A stretch of 64,000 bases of DNA. It comes from Cyanobacteria bacterium UBA2566. GTDB taxonomy: Bacteria; Cyanobacteriota; Cyanobacteriia; Cyanobacteriales; Desertifilaceae. How positions within the stretch are numbered: position 1 is the first letter of the stretch; each line of letters starts with the position of its first letter. The stretch is from NCBI GenBank assembly GCA_002340255.1, contig DDLS01000138.1, forward strand, positions 1 to 64,000. Direction: 5' to 3'. Below the pieces are notes generated by a model. It was given only the letters and a program-made list of their open reading frames with translations, was not told where the DNA came from and made no database searches. A program made the translations under genes and the position numbers. Positions 1-7,529 of the stretch are shown piece after piece.

Positions 1-537
1 ATTTCATTCGATTTATCGCCGACCGAATTTTGGCCTAAAATGAGTTGTTGTTCACTAGCCCAAGCGGTGACTAAATTTAAGGCTTTGATTCCTTTCTCTC
101 GATCATAGGAACCTCGCAAGGTTTTGCCATCTATGGGAACGACTTCCCCCACCAAAGAACCCAGAAGAGGTTGAAGCCATTGCTGTAATGCCCTCTCTAG
201 TTCTTGCGGATTAATTCTCTCAAATACTCGTCGAAAAGTATCATCAGACGGAATCCCATTAGGTAAGTCCAAGAACTCACTCAACCAAGCTAAATTTGCT
301 CAGACCATAATTCTCGATATCTTCCCAACCCTCAGCACCAGCAATCACTGCTAAAATGGTAATTACGAGGATATCTTTTAATTTATGTTTTTGAGTTCGG
401 GTCGTTCGAGGATCTTCGATTAGGTCAACACAGCTTAATAAACTAGCTTGGATTTCCTGAAAAGACTCAACAGTTGTAGTTGAAGTGACTTTCTTCTGGT
501 TGTCTGATTGGAGGGTTGGGGCAAAACCTTGAGTCAT
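1..537 (-). pseudogene. ISAs1-family transposase, frameshifted and cut by window edge
   Basis: Read on the minus strand from the ATG at 537, the first 86 codons match the N-terminal domain of ISAs1 (IS4-superfamily) DDE transposases, with the typical segment DPRTTRTQKHKLKDILVI. The frame then stops at about 277. If one T is removed from the TTT run near 290, the protein continues as AWLSEFLDLPNGIPSDDTF, then VVPIDGKTLRGSYDR, which holds the first catalytic Asp (PIDGKT), and runs off the window at GDKSNEI. The rest of the protein lies outside the window. The single-base shift makes this copy probably inactive unless it is a sequencing error; ISAs1 elements normally use one uninterrupted frame. 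No terminal inverted repeat was located upstream of the start. Confidence 0.85.
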
Positions 538-784
538 AATCTTAAGCTGATGAATTTCTGAGAAGTTTATGTCAAGACCATACTATCCAAATTCGGTTAA
601 TTCTGTGCTAATTTATAGGGTTCAGATTTTGTCAAGTACATTCGCTACCCAATTAGATGAGCTTACCCTGAGTACATTCTCTAGCAGACTTTCTTTGAAA
701 TACGAATATAGTCAATTTATTGATAAATTAATTGAAAAAAAGAAATTGATAATAGAAAGATTTTTATCGATATAGATTAATGAT

Positions 785-810
785 TTAGGGGTAGATCGAT
801 CTACCCCTAA
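785..810. terminator. perfect 26-bp palindrome at the 3' end of htpG
   Basis: The arm TTAGGGGTAGATC is followed directly by its exact reverse complement GATCTACCCCTAA with no loop. It begins 15 bases beyond the htpG stop codon. As RNA it would form a strong hairpin, so the likely role is a 3' end or stability element for htpG. No long T-run follows on the minus strand, so a classical intrinsic terminator is not certain. Confidence 0.55.
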
Positions 811-824
811 TCCACAATTGATGA

Positions 825-2801
825 TTATGCTTTCGCGGTTAAGCGGGTTAAGACTTGAGTGGAGCGATCGACAAAAGACTTCATTCCACCCGAATCAAAA
901 CCTTTTTGCGCCATCAAAGCTAAATCATAAACTTGATTGCAAATCAGATTGGCTAAGTCGGCAGAAGGAGAGGTTCCTTCGCCGGAAATAATCGTGCCTT
1001 GACTTAACCGCAACAAATCCTGAATCAAGGGATGAGCTGTATTCACTAACAGAATATGCTCCTCTGGAAACTTCGCGGTGTCTTGTTGGAACATGGCGTT
1101 CATTTCCTGCAAACGGCGCATAAATTCCGGCAATAACACCATTGCGGGTGGGTTTTGCTCGTTATTATTGCCTTTCAATGATTCAGTACGAATCTGAAGT
1201 TTGGGTTTATTGAGGGCTTTCTCGAACAGTTCTTTAATCTGTTCGCTGGCAGTGGTATTGGTTTTGGGATCAACAATTTCTTTGTCTTTGTCCTGCTCCA
1301 ACAGTTGCTCATCAATTTCGGCATCCACGCGGGAGAATTTGACATCAGAATGCTCGCGCTCTAGGAAGCTGATAAAGTGAGGATCGATGAAGGAGTCCAT
1401 ATAGAGAACTTCTAAACCTTGATTTTGGTGAAGTTGGATATAGGTTCCTTGGTTCACTTCATCGGTGCAGTAGAAGACTCGATTTTCGTGCCGTTCTTTG
1501 TTGCGCTCTAGGTATTCTTTTAAGGTGGTATAGGTATGACCTTGAGCGTCTTTGTTGCTGGATTGAACTTCTTGCCAAGCGTCGCCTTCTTCGGCTTGCA
1601 CTTGGACTTCTGGGGAACTTTCAGTGGTTTCGCCTTCCCAGGTCGTACGATAGATGACAATCTCTTCGACTTGGCCTTTAAATTTGTCGTCGTTGAGGCA
1701 GCCAAATTTAACGAATGTACCTAGGTCTTTCCAACTCTTGATGTAGTCTTCGCGGGAGTCGCGATATTGTTCTTTTAGGCGATCGCCGACTTTCTTCGCT
1801 ACAAAGTCTGCTATTCTCCGAACGGTGCGATCCATCTGAAGGGCAGATCTCGACACATTTAGGGGAATATCGGGACTATCAATTACCCCTCGCATGGGAA
1901 GCAGGAACTTAGGAATAATTTCCTCGCAATGCTCGGAGACGAACACCTGATTGCAGAACAGCTTGATCTGTCCTTTGGTGACATCTACATCGGGTTTGAG
2001 TTTGGGGAAATAGAGAATCCCATTAAGCAAGAAGGGATAATCCGTTTTCAGATGAATCCAGAGTAGGGGTTCTTCTTGGAACGGATAGAGATAGCGATAA
2101 AACTCTAGATAGTCTTCATCTGTGAGATCTCGTGGAGATTTGCGCCATAGGGCATCCCGTTTATTAATTTGCTCTTCGTCGAGCTTAATGGAAACCGGCA
2201 TAAAATCACAGTAGGTTTTCACCAACTGCTTAATCCGAGTGGGTTCTAAGTATTCTTCCTCTTCGTCCATGAGAGTGAGAATAATTGTGGTTCCCCGGGT
2301 GGTGCGTTCCGAATCTTCCAGTTTAAATGCTGGGGAACCATCACAAGTCCAGTGAACCGCTTGCGCTCCGTTGCGATAGGACAGAGTATCGATTTCAACT
2401 TGTTTGGCAACCATGAAGGAGGAATAAAACCCTAGACCAAAGTGGCCAATAATGCCTTCTTCTGTGGTTCCTTTATACTTTTCTAGGAATTCTTCCGCAC
2501 TAGAAAAGGCAACTTGGTTAATATATTTTTTGACTTCATCAGCCGTCATGCCGATGCCGTTATCGCTAATAGAGAGGGTTTTCTTCTCTTTATCAACAGT
2601 AATTACGATTTCGGGTTCTCCGACTTCACCGGAAAAGTCATCGGTGTGAGAGACCATTTTGAGTTTGGCGATCGCATCTACTGCGTTAGAGACTAATTCC
2701 CGAAAGAAAATCTCATGGTCAGAATAGAGGGATTTTTTGATAATCGGGAAAATATTCTCAGTATGAATACTGATGGTTCCTTGTTCGAGTACAGTCGTCA
2801 T
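825..2801 (-). CDS. htpG: Molecular chaperone HtpG (Hsp90)
   Basis: This is a 658-residue bacterial Hsp90, an ATP-dependent cytosolic chaperone dimer; in cyanobacteria the family is linked to heat, light and oxidative stress tolerance. The N-terminal GHKL ATPase domain shows the expected motifs: ELVSNAVDAIAKL, then SISDNGIGMT and GHFGLGFYSSFMVAK. The middle domain holds NVSRSALQMDRTVRRI, which contains the conserved Arg that contacts ATP. The C-terminal dimerisation region ends in a typical LANLICNQVYDLALMAQKG segment. I chose the ATG at 2801 (MTTVLEQGTISIHTENIF), which matches the family start; the open frame extends to 2894 but those codons look non-coding. The gene is divergent from the small gene at 3075. 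No CIRCE operator was seen upstream. Confidence 0.97.
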   Translation of the reverse strand: MTTVLEQGTISIHTENIFPIIKKSLYSDHEIFFRELVSNAVDAIAKLKMVSHTDDFSGEVGEPEIVITVDKEKKTLSISDNGIGMTADEVKKYINQVAFSSAEEFLEKYKGTTEEGIIGHFGLGFYSSFMVAKQVEIDTLSYRNGAQAVHWTCDGSPAFKLEDSERTTRGTTIILTLMDEEEEYLEPTRIKQLVKTYCDFMPVSIKLDEEQINKRDALWRKSPRDLTDEDYLEFYRYLYPFQEEPLLWIHLKTDYPFLLNGILYFPKLKPDVDVTKGQIKLFCNQVFVSEHCEEIIPKFLLPMRGVIDSPDIPLNVSRSALQMDRTVRRIADFVAKKVGDRLKEQYRDSREDYIKSWKDLGTFVKFGCLNDDKFKGQVEEIVIYRTTWEGETTESSPEVQVQAEEGDAWQEVQSSNKDAQGHTYTTLKEYLERNKERHENRVFYCTDEVNQGTYIQLHQNQGLEVLYMDSFIDPHFISFLEREHSDVKFSRVDAEIDEQLLEQDKDKEIVDPKTNTTASEQIKELFEKALNKPKLQIRTESLKGNNNEQNPPAMVLLPEFMRRLQEMNAMFQQDTAKFPEEHILLVNTAHPLIQDLLRLSQGTIISGEGTSPSADLANLICNQVYDLALMAQKGFDSGGMKSFVDRSTQVLTRLTAKA

Positions 2802-2985
2802 TGTTGATAATAAAGGATAGCGAGAAGTTACATAAAATAGGGGGTCACTGTACAATTTTGGAAGATGAAAGCTGGTTTGCCTAGACGACTGCACCGTACC
2901 CTAGATTCGGATCTCCCTACTTTGTACTAATTTTGATGGGGTTTCTGCGAAGCTTCATCAAGTAAGGATCGTGGGATTGCATTCT

Positions 2986-3026
2986 CGGCTTTTGCATTGA
3001 TTCAGTTTCAGCCAATGCAAAAGTCG
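2986..3026. promoter_or_regulatory. stem-loop between divergent htpG and the 3075 gene
   Basis: CGGCTTTTGCATTG at 2986-2999 pairs with CAATGCAAAAGTCG at 3013-3026, leaving one mismatch in 14 positions and a 13-base loop. It lies in the 270-bp spacer between htpG and the small gene at 3075, about 50 bases before the latter's ATG. It could be a transcript leader structure or an operator dyad; no family is recognised. Confidence 0.4.
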
Positions 3027-3074
3027 GCTTGAATGAGGTTAGACTAGAGAGACGACACTACCAAAGCTTAATCT

Positions 3075-3560
3075 ATGGATTTAGATGCCCAGATTCAAAC
3101 TTTAATCGATCAAGCACCTCAAGATGGCCACACTCCTCAGATCATAGCGGCGATCGCTCCAGCCCTGAAACGGTTAGCCCAAGAACTGCAACACTCCCAA
3201 TATTATATTTTGCAATCGGTCAGTGGGGAGTGGGTGTTTACTACCCTACGCAATAATGAACAACCGAAATTAACGAAAAAGGTGATTTACGCCTTCCCCA
3301 CCCTCAAAGATGCGGCTCAATCTGCTTCGGCTAAAGAAGATCCTAACTTGATGGCTGTAGCGATCGCCATTACTGCCCTTCTATTTCAAATGGTGACGTT
3401 ACCAATTGATAGTTTAGTGTTCTTTGAAACTCCAGGTAATTTGCAAGCGGGGGTAGAAGTGTTAGCTGAAGATGTGAAAAATTTAATTCAATCTTATTTG
3501 GCTCAACTCTCTTCAAGTTCCACTCCTCCCATCTCAAATATTCCTCCCAATATAGCTTGA
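3075..3560 (+). CDS. conserved cyanobacterial protein, function unknown
   Basis: A 161-residue soluble protein beginning MDLDAQIQTLIDQAPQDG. It has a helical N-terminal half with QIIAAIAPALKRLAQELQ, then SGEWVFTTLRNN and a hydrophobic stretch around MAVAIAITALLFQMVTLPID, and ends in a Ser/Pro-rich tail. The order of segments resembles hypothetical proteins that I associate with cyanobacterial genomes, but I cannot name a domain. There is no signal peptide; the hydrophobic stretch near residue 100 is too amphipathic to call a membrane helix. It is divergent from htpG and convergent with the prenyl synthase gene, so it is probably transcribed alone. Confidence 0.8.
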   Translation: MDLDAQIQTLIDQAPQDGHTPQIIAAIAPALKRLAQELQHSQYYILQSVSGEWVFTTLRNNEQPKLTKKVIYAFPTLKDAAQSASAKEDPNLMAVAIAITALLFQMVTLPIDSLVFFETPGNLQAGVEVLAEDVKNLIQSYLAQLSSSSTPPISNIPPNIA

Positions 3561-3660
3561 TCAAAAGATGGGTGGATGTTGTCAAATCCTCAATCTAGAA
3601 TCAAGCCAATGGGATAACACGATTGACGGGCTATTGAAGGAAAGGGTGGAACCCGGTTTC

Positions 3661-3686
3661 CCCTATTCCCTATTCCCTATTCCCTG
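3661..3686. repeat. heptamer tandem repeat CCCTATT
   Basis: Three head-to-tail CCCTATT units followed by a partial CCCTG. This is like the short tandemly repeated repetitive (STRR) heptamers known from filamentous cyanobacteria. Reverse-complement-related runs (GGGAATA and relatives) recur elsewhere in the window, for example near 5638, 13361, 45245 and 60121. Confidence 0.7.
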
Positions 3687-3701
3687 ACTTGTACAAGAAG
3701 C

Positions 3702-4673
3702 CTAATATAAACGACGTAGCACATAGTCGGTAAGATTGATCAGGGTTTCGTAAGATTCTGTTTTCGGTAGATCCGCTAAAGATTCACGAGCCAAACGAGC
3801 ATGTTTAGCTGCTAGCTCGCGGGAGAGCGGTAATCCTTGAGATTGATCAATCCAACTTAGAGCCTGTTCTAAATCTCCAGGTTCCTTAAATTCGCGCTCA
3901 ATCAAGGTCTCTAAACCTGGGTGTTCTTCCAAGGCATATAATATGGGAGCTGTGAGATTGCCGTTTTTCAAATCCGAAGCTGCGGGTTTGCCCAGCGCTT
4001 CATCAGAACCGGTAAAATCGAGAATATCATCTACAATTTGAAAGGCTAACCCTAAATTACGCCCATATACATATAAGTTTTGGGCCATCTGTTCGGAGAC
4101 ACTGCTCAAAACACCGGCTGCTTTTGCACTATTGGCAATCAGCGATGCAGTTTTGTAATAACTTTTTTCTAAATACTCTTCCAGGGATAAACTCGTATCA
4201 AATCGTCTCAGTCCTTGTTGAATTTCTCCTTCAGCCAAATCCATAATGACTTCTGATAGCAGCTTGACGACCGCAAGATTATCTAAGTTGGCTAAATACC
4301 AGGAAGATTGGGCAAACAGGAAATCCCCAGCTAAGACAGCGATACGATTGCCAAAACTACTGTGAACTGTGGGTAGACCCCGGCGTAGATCCGATTCGTC
4401 CACCACATCATCATGGACGAGGCTAGCTGTATGGATCATTTCGGTGATTTCCGCTAAACGCCGATGGCGATCGCTAATTTCTGGGTTGGCAGTGGTTGCC
4501 CTAGAGATTAAGAGGACAATGGCGGGTCTTAAGCGCTTCCCTCCTGCTCCAAAGAGATACTCAGCGGCTGCAAACAGGATGGGATGACGCGCACTAACCA
4601 ACTGTTTCAAGTTTTCCGTTAGCAGATCAACGTCTGCTTCAACTGGATGGAATAAGGAGGTCGTTGAGGTCAT
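3702..4673 (-). CDS. sds: Solanesyl diphosphate synthase (all-trans polyprenyl synthase)
   Basis: A 323-residue trans-isoprenyl diphosphate synthase. It condenses isopentenyl diphosphate units onto an allylic primer to make the long prenyl side chain of plastoquinone. Visible motifs: GAGGKRLRPAIV near the start, the first aspartate-rich motif DDVVDESDLRRG (residues about 91-102) and the second motif DDILDFTGSDEALGKPAASD (about 216 onward). The length and the TSLFHPVEADVDLLTENLKQ N-terminus match the cyanobacterial plastoquinone-chain enzymes rather than the short-chain GGPP synthase CrtE. It stands alone; the next gene upstream is over 1 kb away. Product chain length is inferred from family, not from sequence. 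Confidence 0.93.
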   Translation of the reverse strand: MTSTTSLFHPVEADVDLLTENLKQLVSARHPILFAAAEYLFGAGGKRLRPAIVLLISRATTANPEISDRHRRLAEITEMIHTASLVHDDVVDESDLRRGLPTVHSSFGNRIAVLAGDFLFAQSSWYLANLDNLAVVKLLSEVIMDLAEGEIQQGLRRFDTSLSLEEYLEKSYYKTASLIANSAKAAGVLSSVSEQMAQNLYVYGRNLGLAFQIVDDILDFTGSDEALGKPAASDLKNGNLTAPILYALEEHPGLETLIEREFKEPGDLEQALSWIDQSQGLPLSRELAAKHARLARESLADLPKTESYETLINLTDYVLRRLY

Positions 4674-4884
4674 GAATTAAGCTGACTCTGCCGTTAGTTA
4701 CGAAACTTTACATATTTATTCTAATACCATGTTGCCGTTTGTCAGGGAATTAGAATCGAGAGAGTCTCACCGAGTACCAATGGTGTGGTTCAAGAGTCCA
4801 CAACGAAGTTTATTGAGCCAATAAGGGGGCAGATCTCCGATTTTCGGATTTTTTTTCCAAATTGGGCAATATTCCCTCAGCAAG

Positions 4885-4914
4885 TTGAAAGTTTTGTGTT
4901 AGATTAAATAATAA
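4885..4914 (+). promoter_or_regulatory. possible sigma-70-type promoter for the 6S-like RNA
   Basis: TTGAAA at 4885-4890 and TAATAA at 4909-4914 are separated by 18 bases. Transcription would start near 4921, a short distance before the long paired structure at 4957-5131. Position and spacing are suitable, but AT-rich matches of this kind are common by chance. Confidence 0.4.
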
Positions 4915-4956
4915 GGATTTCAAATCACTCAGTAACCCAACTGGAAAACTGCAAAG

Positions 4957-5131
4957 TCGTACAAGTTAGGGCTGATAGACGTTAACCTCAATATAAGTCT
5001 TGTTGGTGGAAGGATGCTGCTGTAGTAAGCTGTTCTCGGTTTTACTATGCACTCTTTTAGAGTTGGGTCTCTTTCCGAGTCTGCTATATTGAGGGGCTAT
5101 CAGCGCCTACATCGTCGTTTGTATATTTTTT
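4957..5131 (+). ncRNA. ssaA: 6S-RNA-like structured RNA (ssaA candidate)
   Basis: Within a 1-kb gene-free stretch lies an RNA-like fold with the architecture of bacterial 6S RNA, which binds the housekeeping RNA polymerase holoenzyme. The closing stem pairs GCTGATAG (4971-4978) with CTATCAGC (5097-5104), extended outward by TAGG/CCTA across a bulged G and by TACAA/TTGTA. A second perfect 10-bp stem pairs CCTCAATATA (4986-4995) with TATATTGAGG (5085-5094). Inside is an asymmetric open region, a small hairpin ACTC-TTTTA-GAGT on the 3' side, and a terminal stem TGC-GTAGTAA / TTACTAT-GCA. Six Ts at 5126-5131 follow. The length of about 175-210 nt fits cyanobacterial 6S RNA. I identify it by architecture, not by remembered sequence, so another structured RNA remains possible. 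Confidence 0.55.
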
Positions 5132-5334
5132 AGGGATGTCAGGACAGTTGTCCTTCTAGATATACCCCCTATATTTAAGAGGATAAAAAGTCCTTGGCAG
5201 AGCAGTTTAAAGCGATCAAGTGGACTGGTTTAAGTCTATCTCCAGAGTCAGACTGGCCGCTGGCTTAACTGGAGGTTACCTCAGCTTTGAAATCCTTGTG
5301 CTTGTTCCTTACTCCGCTACTTAACTGATGCCCT

Positions 5335-5460
5335 ATGTACACTGGTTTGCCCCTCATGATTGTTGCCTTAGCTTCTATGTATCTGATGGTTGTGTATTTG
5401 CTGTTGACATTTGCCCAACGCAATGCCAAATTATCAAGATCTCGTAGCAGCGCCCGTTAA
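5335..5460 (+). CDS. possible 41-residue single-helix membrane protein
   Basis: The frame starts with ATG at 5335 (a second in-frame ATG is at 5356) and encodes one very hydrophobic segment, LMIVALASMYLMVVYLLLTF, followed by a basic tail, AQRNAKLSRSRSSAR. This is the shape of the tiny single-span subunits of photosynthetic and respiratory complexes (Psb, Pet, Psa, Ndh types), but I could not match it to any of those. There is no obvious Shine-Dalgarno sequence close by; GGAGG lies 60 bases upstream. It is short enough to arise by chance. Confidence 0.3.
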   Translation: MYTGLPLMIVALASMYLMVVYLLLTFAQRNAKLSRSRSSAR

Positions 5461-5716
5461 ATTTAAATAAGTTCCATATCCTCACTCACTACCTAAAAGT
5501 TTCAAGACCTGATTTAGGGGAAAAGATGAAATCTATTGGTGGGTTGATGGGGAGTTGATGGTAAGGGTGGATGAACCCAATCTTTTGATTTCATCTATAG
5601 ATGTGGGTACACCCACCCTTACTCATTAATCATTAAGGGAATAGGGAAAACTTTTAATTCAGATTCTCAAAAGTAATTATTATTTCCAGCAAGAATTAGA
5701 TCTAAGATAGGAATCG
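5461..5716. repeat. intergenic region with two interleaved inverted repeats
   Basis: AGATGAAATC (5524-5533) is complementary to GATTTCATCT (5587-5596). A second pair, GTAAGGGTGG...ACCC (5561-5578) with GGGT...CCACCCTTAC (5605-5622), has its left arm inside the first hairpin and its right arm outside it. The two helices are therefore either mutually exclusive or form a pseudoknot-like fold. No open reading frame was found here. The region lies downstream of the convergent TerB-like gene. Confidence 0.4.
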
Positions 5717-6163
5717 TTATCCTTTATTCTTAATCATCATGACTTGGATGATTTGATTGACGAGAGTATCGGGTAATTCTAGAGCGCGGCATAAACTACC
5801 GAGAAGGTCTTCTTCTTCGTCGCTGACTTGGCCATCGGCGAGGACTAGATCGGTGGCGATCGCAAAAGTCGTATCATACAAATCATGGGGTAGGGTGGCG
5901 ATCGCTGCATCAAACAGAACGTTTCCACCATCGCGCCGCAGCGTTCCACAAAGACTGTCAAACATGCGCCGCATCACATCATCAGAATAGCTGCGGAAGA
6001 GTCTCATACGGCTAAGAGTTGTATTGAGCAGGCGAACTTCATCATCAGCTAAATAACCATCTGCGGCAACTACTAATAGCATAACGGCAGCAAAGGCTTC
6101 CGCAGGACCAAGGGTAAGTTGGCTTTTTACCGTTTCTTTGCGAAATGCATCAAATAATCCCAT
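5717..6163 (-). CDS. TerB-like (tellurite resistance TerB family) protein
   Basis: A 148-residue, mainly helical soluble protein of the TerB-like superfamily. It shows the family's two pseudo-repeats, each with a hydrophobic helix followed by an acidic turn: LLVVAADGYLADDEVRLLNT (about residues 30-49) and TDLVLADGQVSDEEEDLLG (about 105-123). The D-G-x-(6)-E pattern resembles metal-binding acidic sites in TerB and DjlA-type proteins. Start ATG at 6163 (MGLFDAFRKETVKSQ) fits the family. The true function is unknown; a tellurite phenotype should not be assumed for cyanobacterial members. It is divergent from the M23 peptidase gene, with a repeat element between them. Confidence 0.8.
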   Translation of the reverse strand: MGLFDAFRKETVKSQLTLGPAEAFAAVMLLVVAADGYLADDEVRLLNTTLSRMRLFRSYSDDVMRRMFDSLCGTLRRDGGNVLFDAAIATLPHDLYDTTFAIATDLVLADGQVSDEEEDLLGSLCRALELPDTLVNQIIQVMMIKNKG

Positions 6164-6270
6164 AGTAGTGGCTCCAAATTACTAAAATAGTGTTGATTAT
6201 TTTTTGTGGCCAATTGATTTCTAGGCATTGAGTCGCTTACTAAAATAGCATGGTTTTACGCTATAAGTTT

Positions 6271-6328
6271 TATAGTGCTGGGTGCTGGTAATCGATCATG
6301 GGTAATGGGAAATAGGTAATGGGTAATC
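6271..6328 (+). repeat. composite intergenic repeat, copy A (degenerate)
   Basis: It reads TAGTGCTGGGTGCTGGTAAT, then a short spacer, then alternating GGGTAAT and GGAAATA units up to about 6328. Copies B-D (39098, 45273, 56602) show the same order: a GCGC-NNN-GCGC palindrome joined to GGTAATGGGTAATGG-type units. Here the palindrome is degenerate. Some of the repeat forms in-frame codons before the likely start of the M23 peptidase gene. Confidence 0.6.
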
Positions 6329-6360
6329 GATTAAGTATGTCAGTTGTGGAGTTGGGTAAG

Positions 6361-7521
6361 ATGAGGCAAAGGTTTCTCCAGTTCCTGGTTACGGGTTCTA
6401 TGATGGTTTATTTGTGGTTCTCAGGAAGTGCGATCGCTTTTGCGTCACCTTCAGTCGATCAGCTTCAACAACAACAGCAACAACTCGAACAGGATCAAAA
6501 ACTGATTTCTAAGGAACAAGGGCGCTTGAAGCACTTAGAGCAAGCCGCTCAAGAACACTTGAAAGGTCTTGAAGGTACCTTAAAGCTGACGGAAAGTCAA
6601 CTTAAGGGGATTGAAGATCAAATTGAAGGCACTACCCAAAACCTCGATCGCCTCAAAGGAGAACTACACAGCCAGAAACTAGAGTATCAAGACTTAGCTG
6701 AAGGCGCGATCGCCCGCTTCCAATTTCTGCAACGGCAACCGCGTCATTCGGGGTTATCCATATTACTTCAGAGTGAAACCCTCACCGACTTTCTCAGTCG
6801 TCGTCATCGGTTAACACAACTGGCACTGGCCGATCGCCAACTGCTGCTAACGGTTAAAACGATTTTGGATGAGACGCAACAACAAACCCTAGACATTGAA
6901 CAAACCTATAATCAATTGTTACTAATGCGTCAACAATTGATCAATCAAAAAAGCGATTATCACACGCAAAGCCAAGTTCAAGTCCAATTAATTGAACGGT
7001 TGAATAGCGATCGACAAGCTCTAGATGCCGCCTATCTTCAATTACAAAAAGACTCTCAAAACTTAGAATCTTTAATTCGCCAGCGCCTGGAAACTTCATC
7101 CTTGTCCTTACGGAAGAAAGTGCTTAGACTCAAACCCGGAAAAATGCTTACCCCCAGTTATGGGGAATTTTCCAGTAATTTTGGCTGGCGAACTCACCCC
7201 ATTTTCGGCGTGCAACGGTTTCATAATGGCCTAGATTTTGCGGCTGACTATGGCGCTCCTATCTATGCGGCTCAAAATGGGATTGTTCTATACGCTGGAT
7301 GGTATGGGGGTTATGGAAATACGGTGATTCTCGATCATGGTAATGGAATTACCACGCTCTATGCCCATGCCAGTGAGGTATACGTACGGGAAGGACAGAC
7401 GGTTCGTCAAGGGGATGTAGTTGCCGCGATTGGATCGACTGGACTGTCCACTGGCCCCCATTTACACTTTGAAGTAAGAGAGAATGGCACTCCCGTCGAT
7501 CCGATGAATTATCTGACTTAA
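6361..7521 (+). CDS. Murein hydrolase activator-like M23 peptidase (EnvC family)
   Basis: A 386-residue exported protein. A signal-anchor segment (FLQFLVTGSMMVYLWFSGSA) is followed by about 200 residues of Gln/Leu-rich coiled coil starting at DQLQQQQQQLEQDQKLI. The C-terminal LytM/M23 domain begins near FGWRTHPIFGVQRFHNGLDF. The zinc-site signatures are present: HNGLDFAADYG (first His and Asp) and GPHLHFEVRENG (the HxH). Unlike EnvC, whose LytM site is degenerate, these metal ligands look intact, so it may cut peptidoglycan itself as well as activate amidases at division. I chose ATG 6361 because GGAG lies about 10 bases upstream; earlier in-frame ATGs (6319, 6340) fall in repeat-derived sequence. 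Confidence 0.9.
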   Translation: MRQRFLQFLVTGSMMVYLWFSGSAIAFASPSVDQLQQQQQQLEQDQKLISKEQGRLKHLEQAAQEHLKGLEGTLKLTESQLKGIEDQIEGTTQNLDRLKGELHSQKLEYQDLAEGAIARFQFLQRQPRHSGLSILLQSETLTDFLSRRHRLTQLALADRQLLLTVKTILDETQQQTLDIEQTYNQLLLMRQQLINQKSDYHTQSQVQVQLIERLNSDRQALDAAYLQLQKDSQNLESLIRQRLETSSLSLRKKVLRLKPGKMLTPSYGEFSSNFGWRTHPIFGVQRFHNGLDFAADYGAPIYAAQNGIVLYAGWYGGYGNTVILDHGNGITTLYAHASEVYVREGQTVRQGDVVAAIGSTGLSTGPHLHFEVRENGTPVDPMNYLT

Positions 7522-7529
7522 ACTCGCTC

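Noticed and set aside
569..775. 68-codon plus-strand frame after the transposase remnant
   Set aside because: AT-rich, no ribosome-binding site and no family resemblance; it ends against the htpG palindrome.
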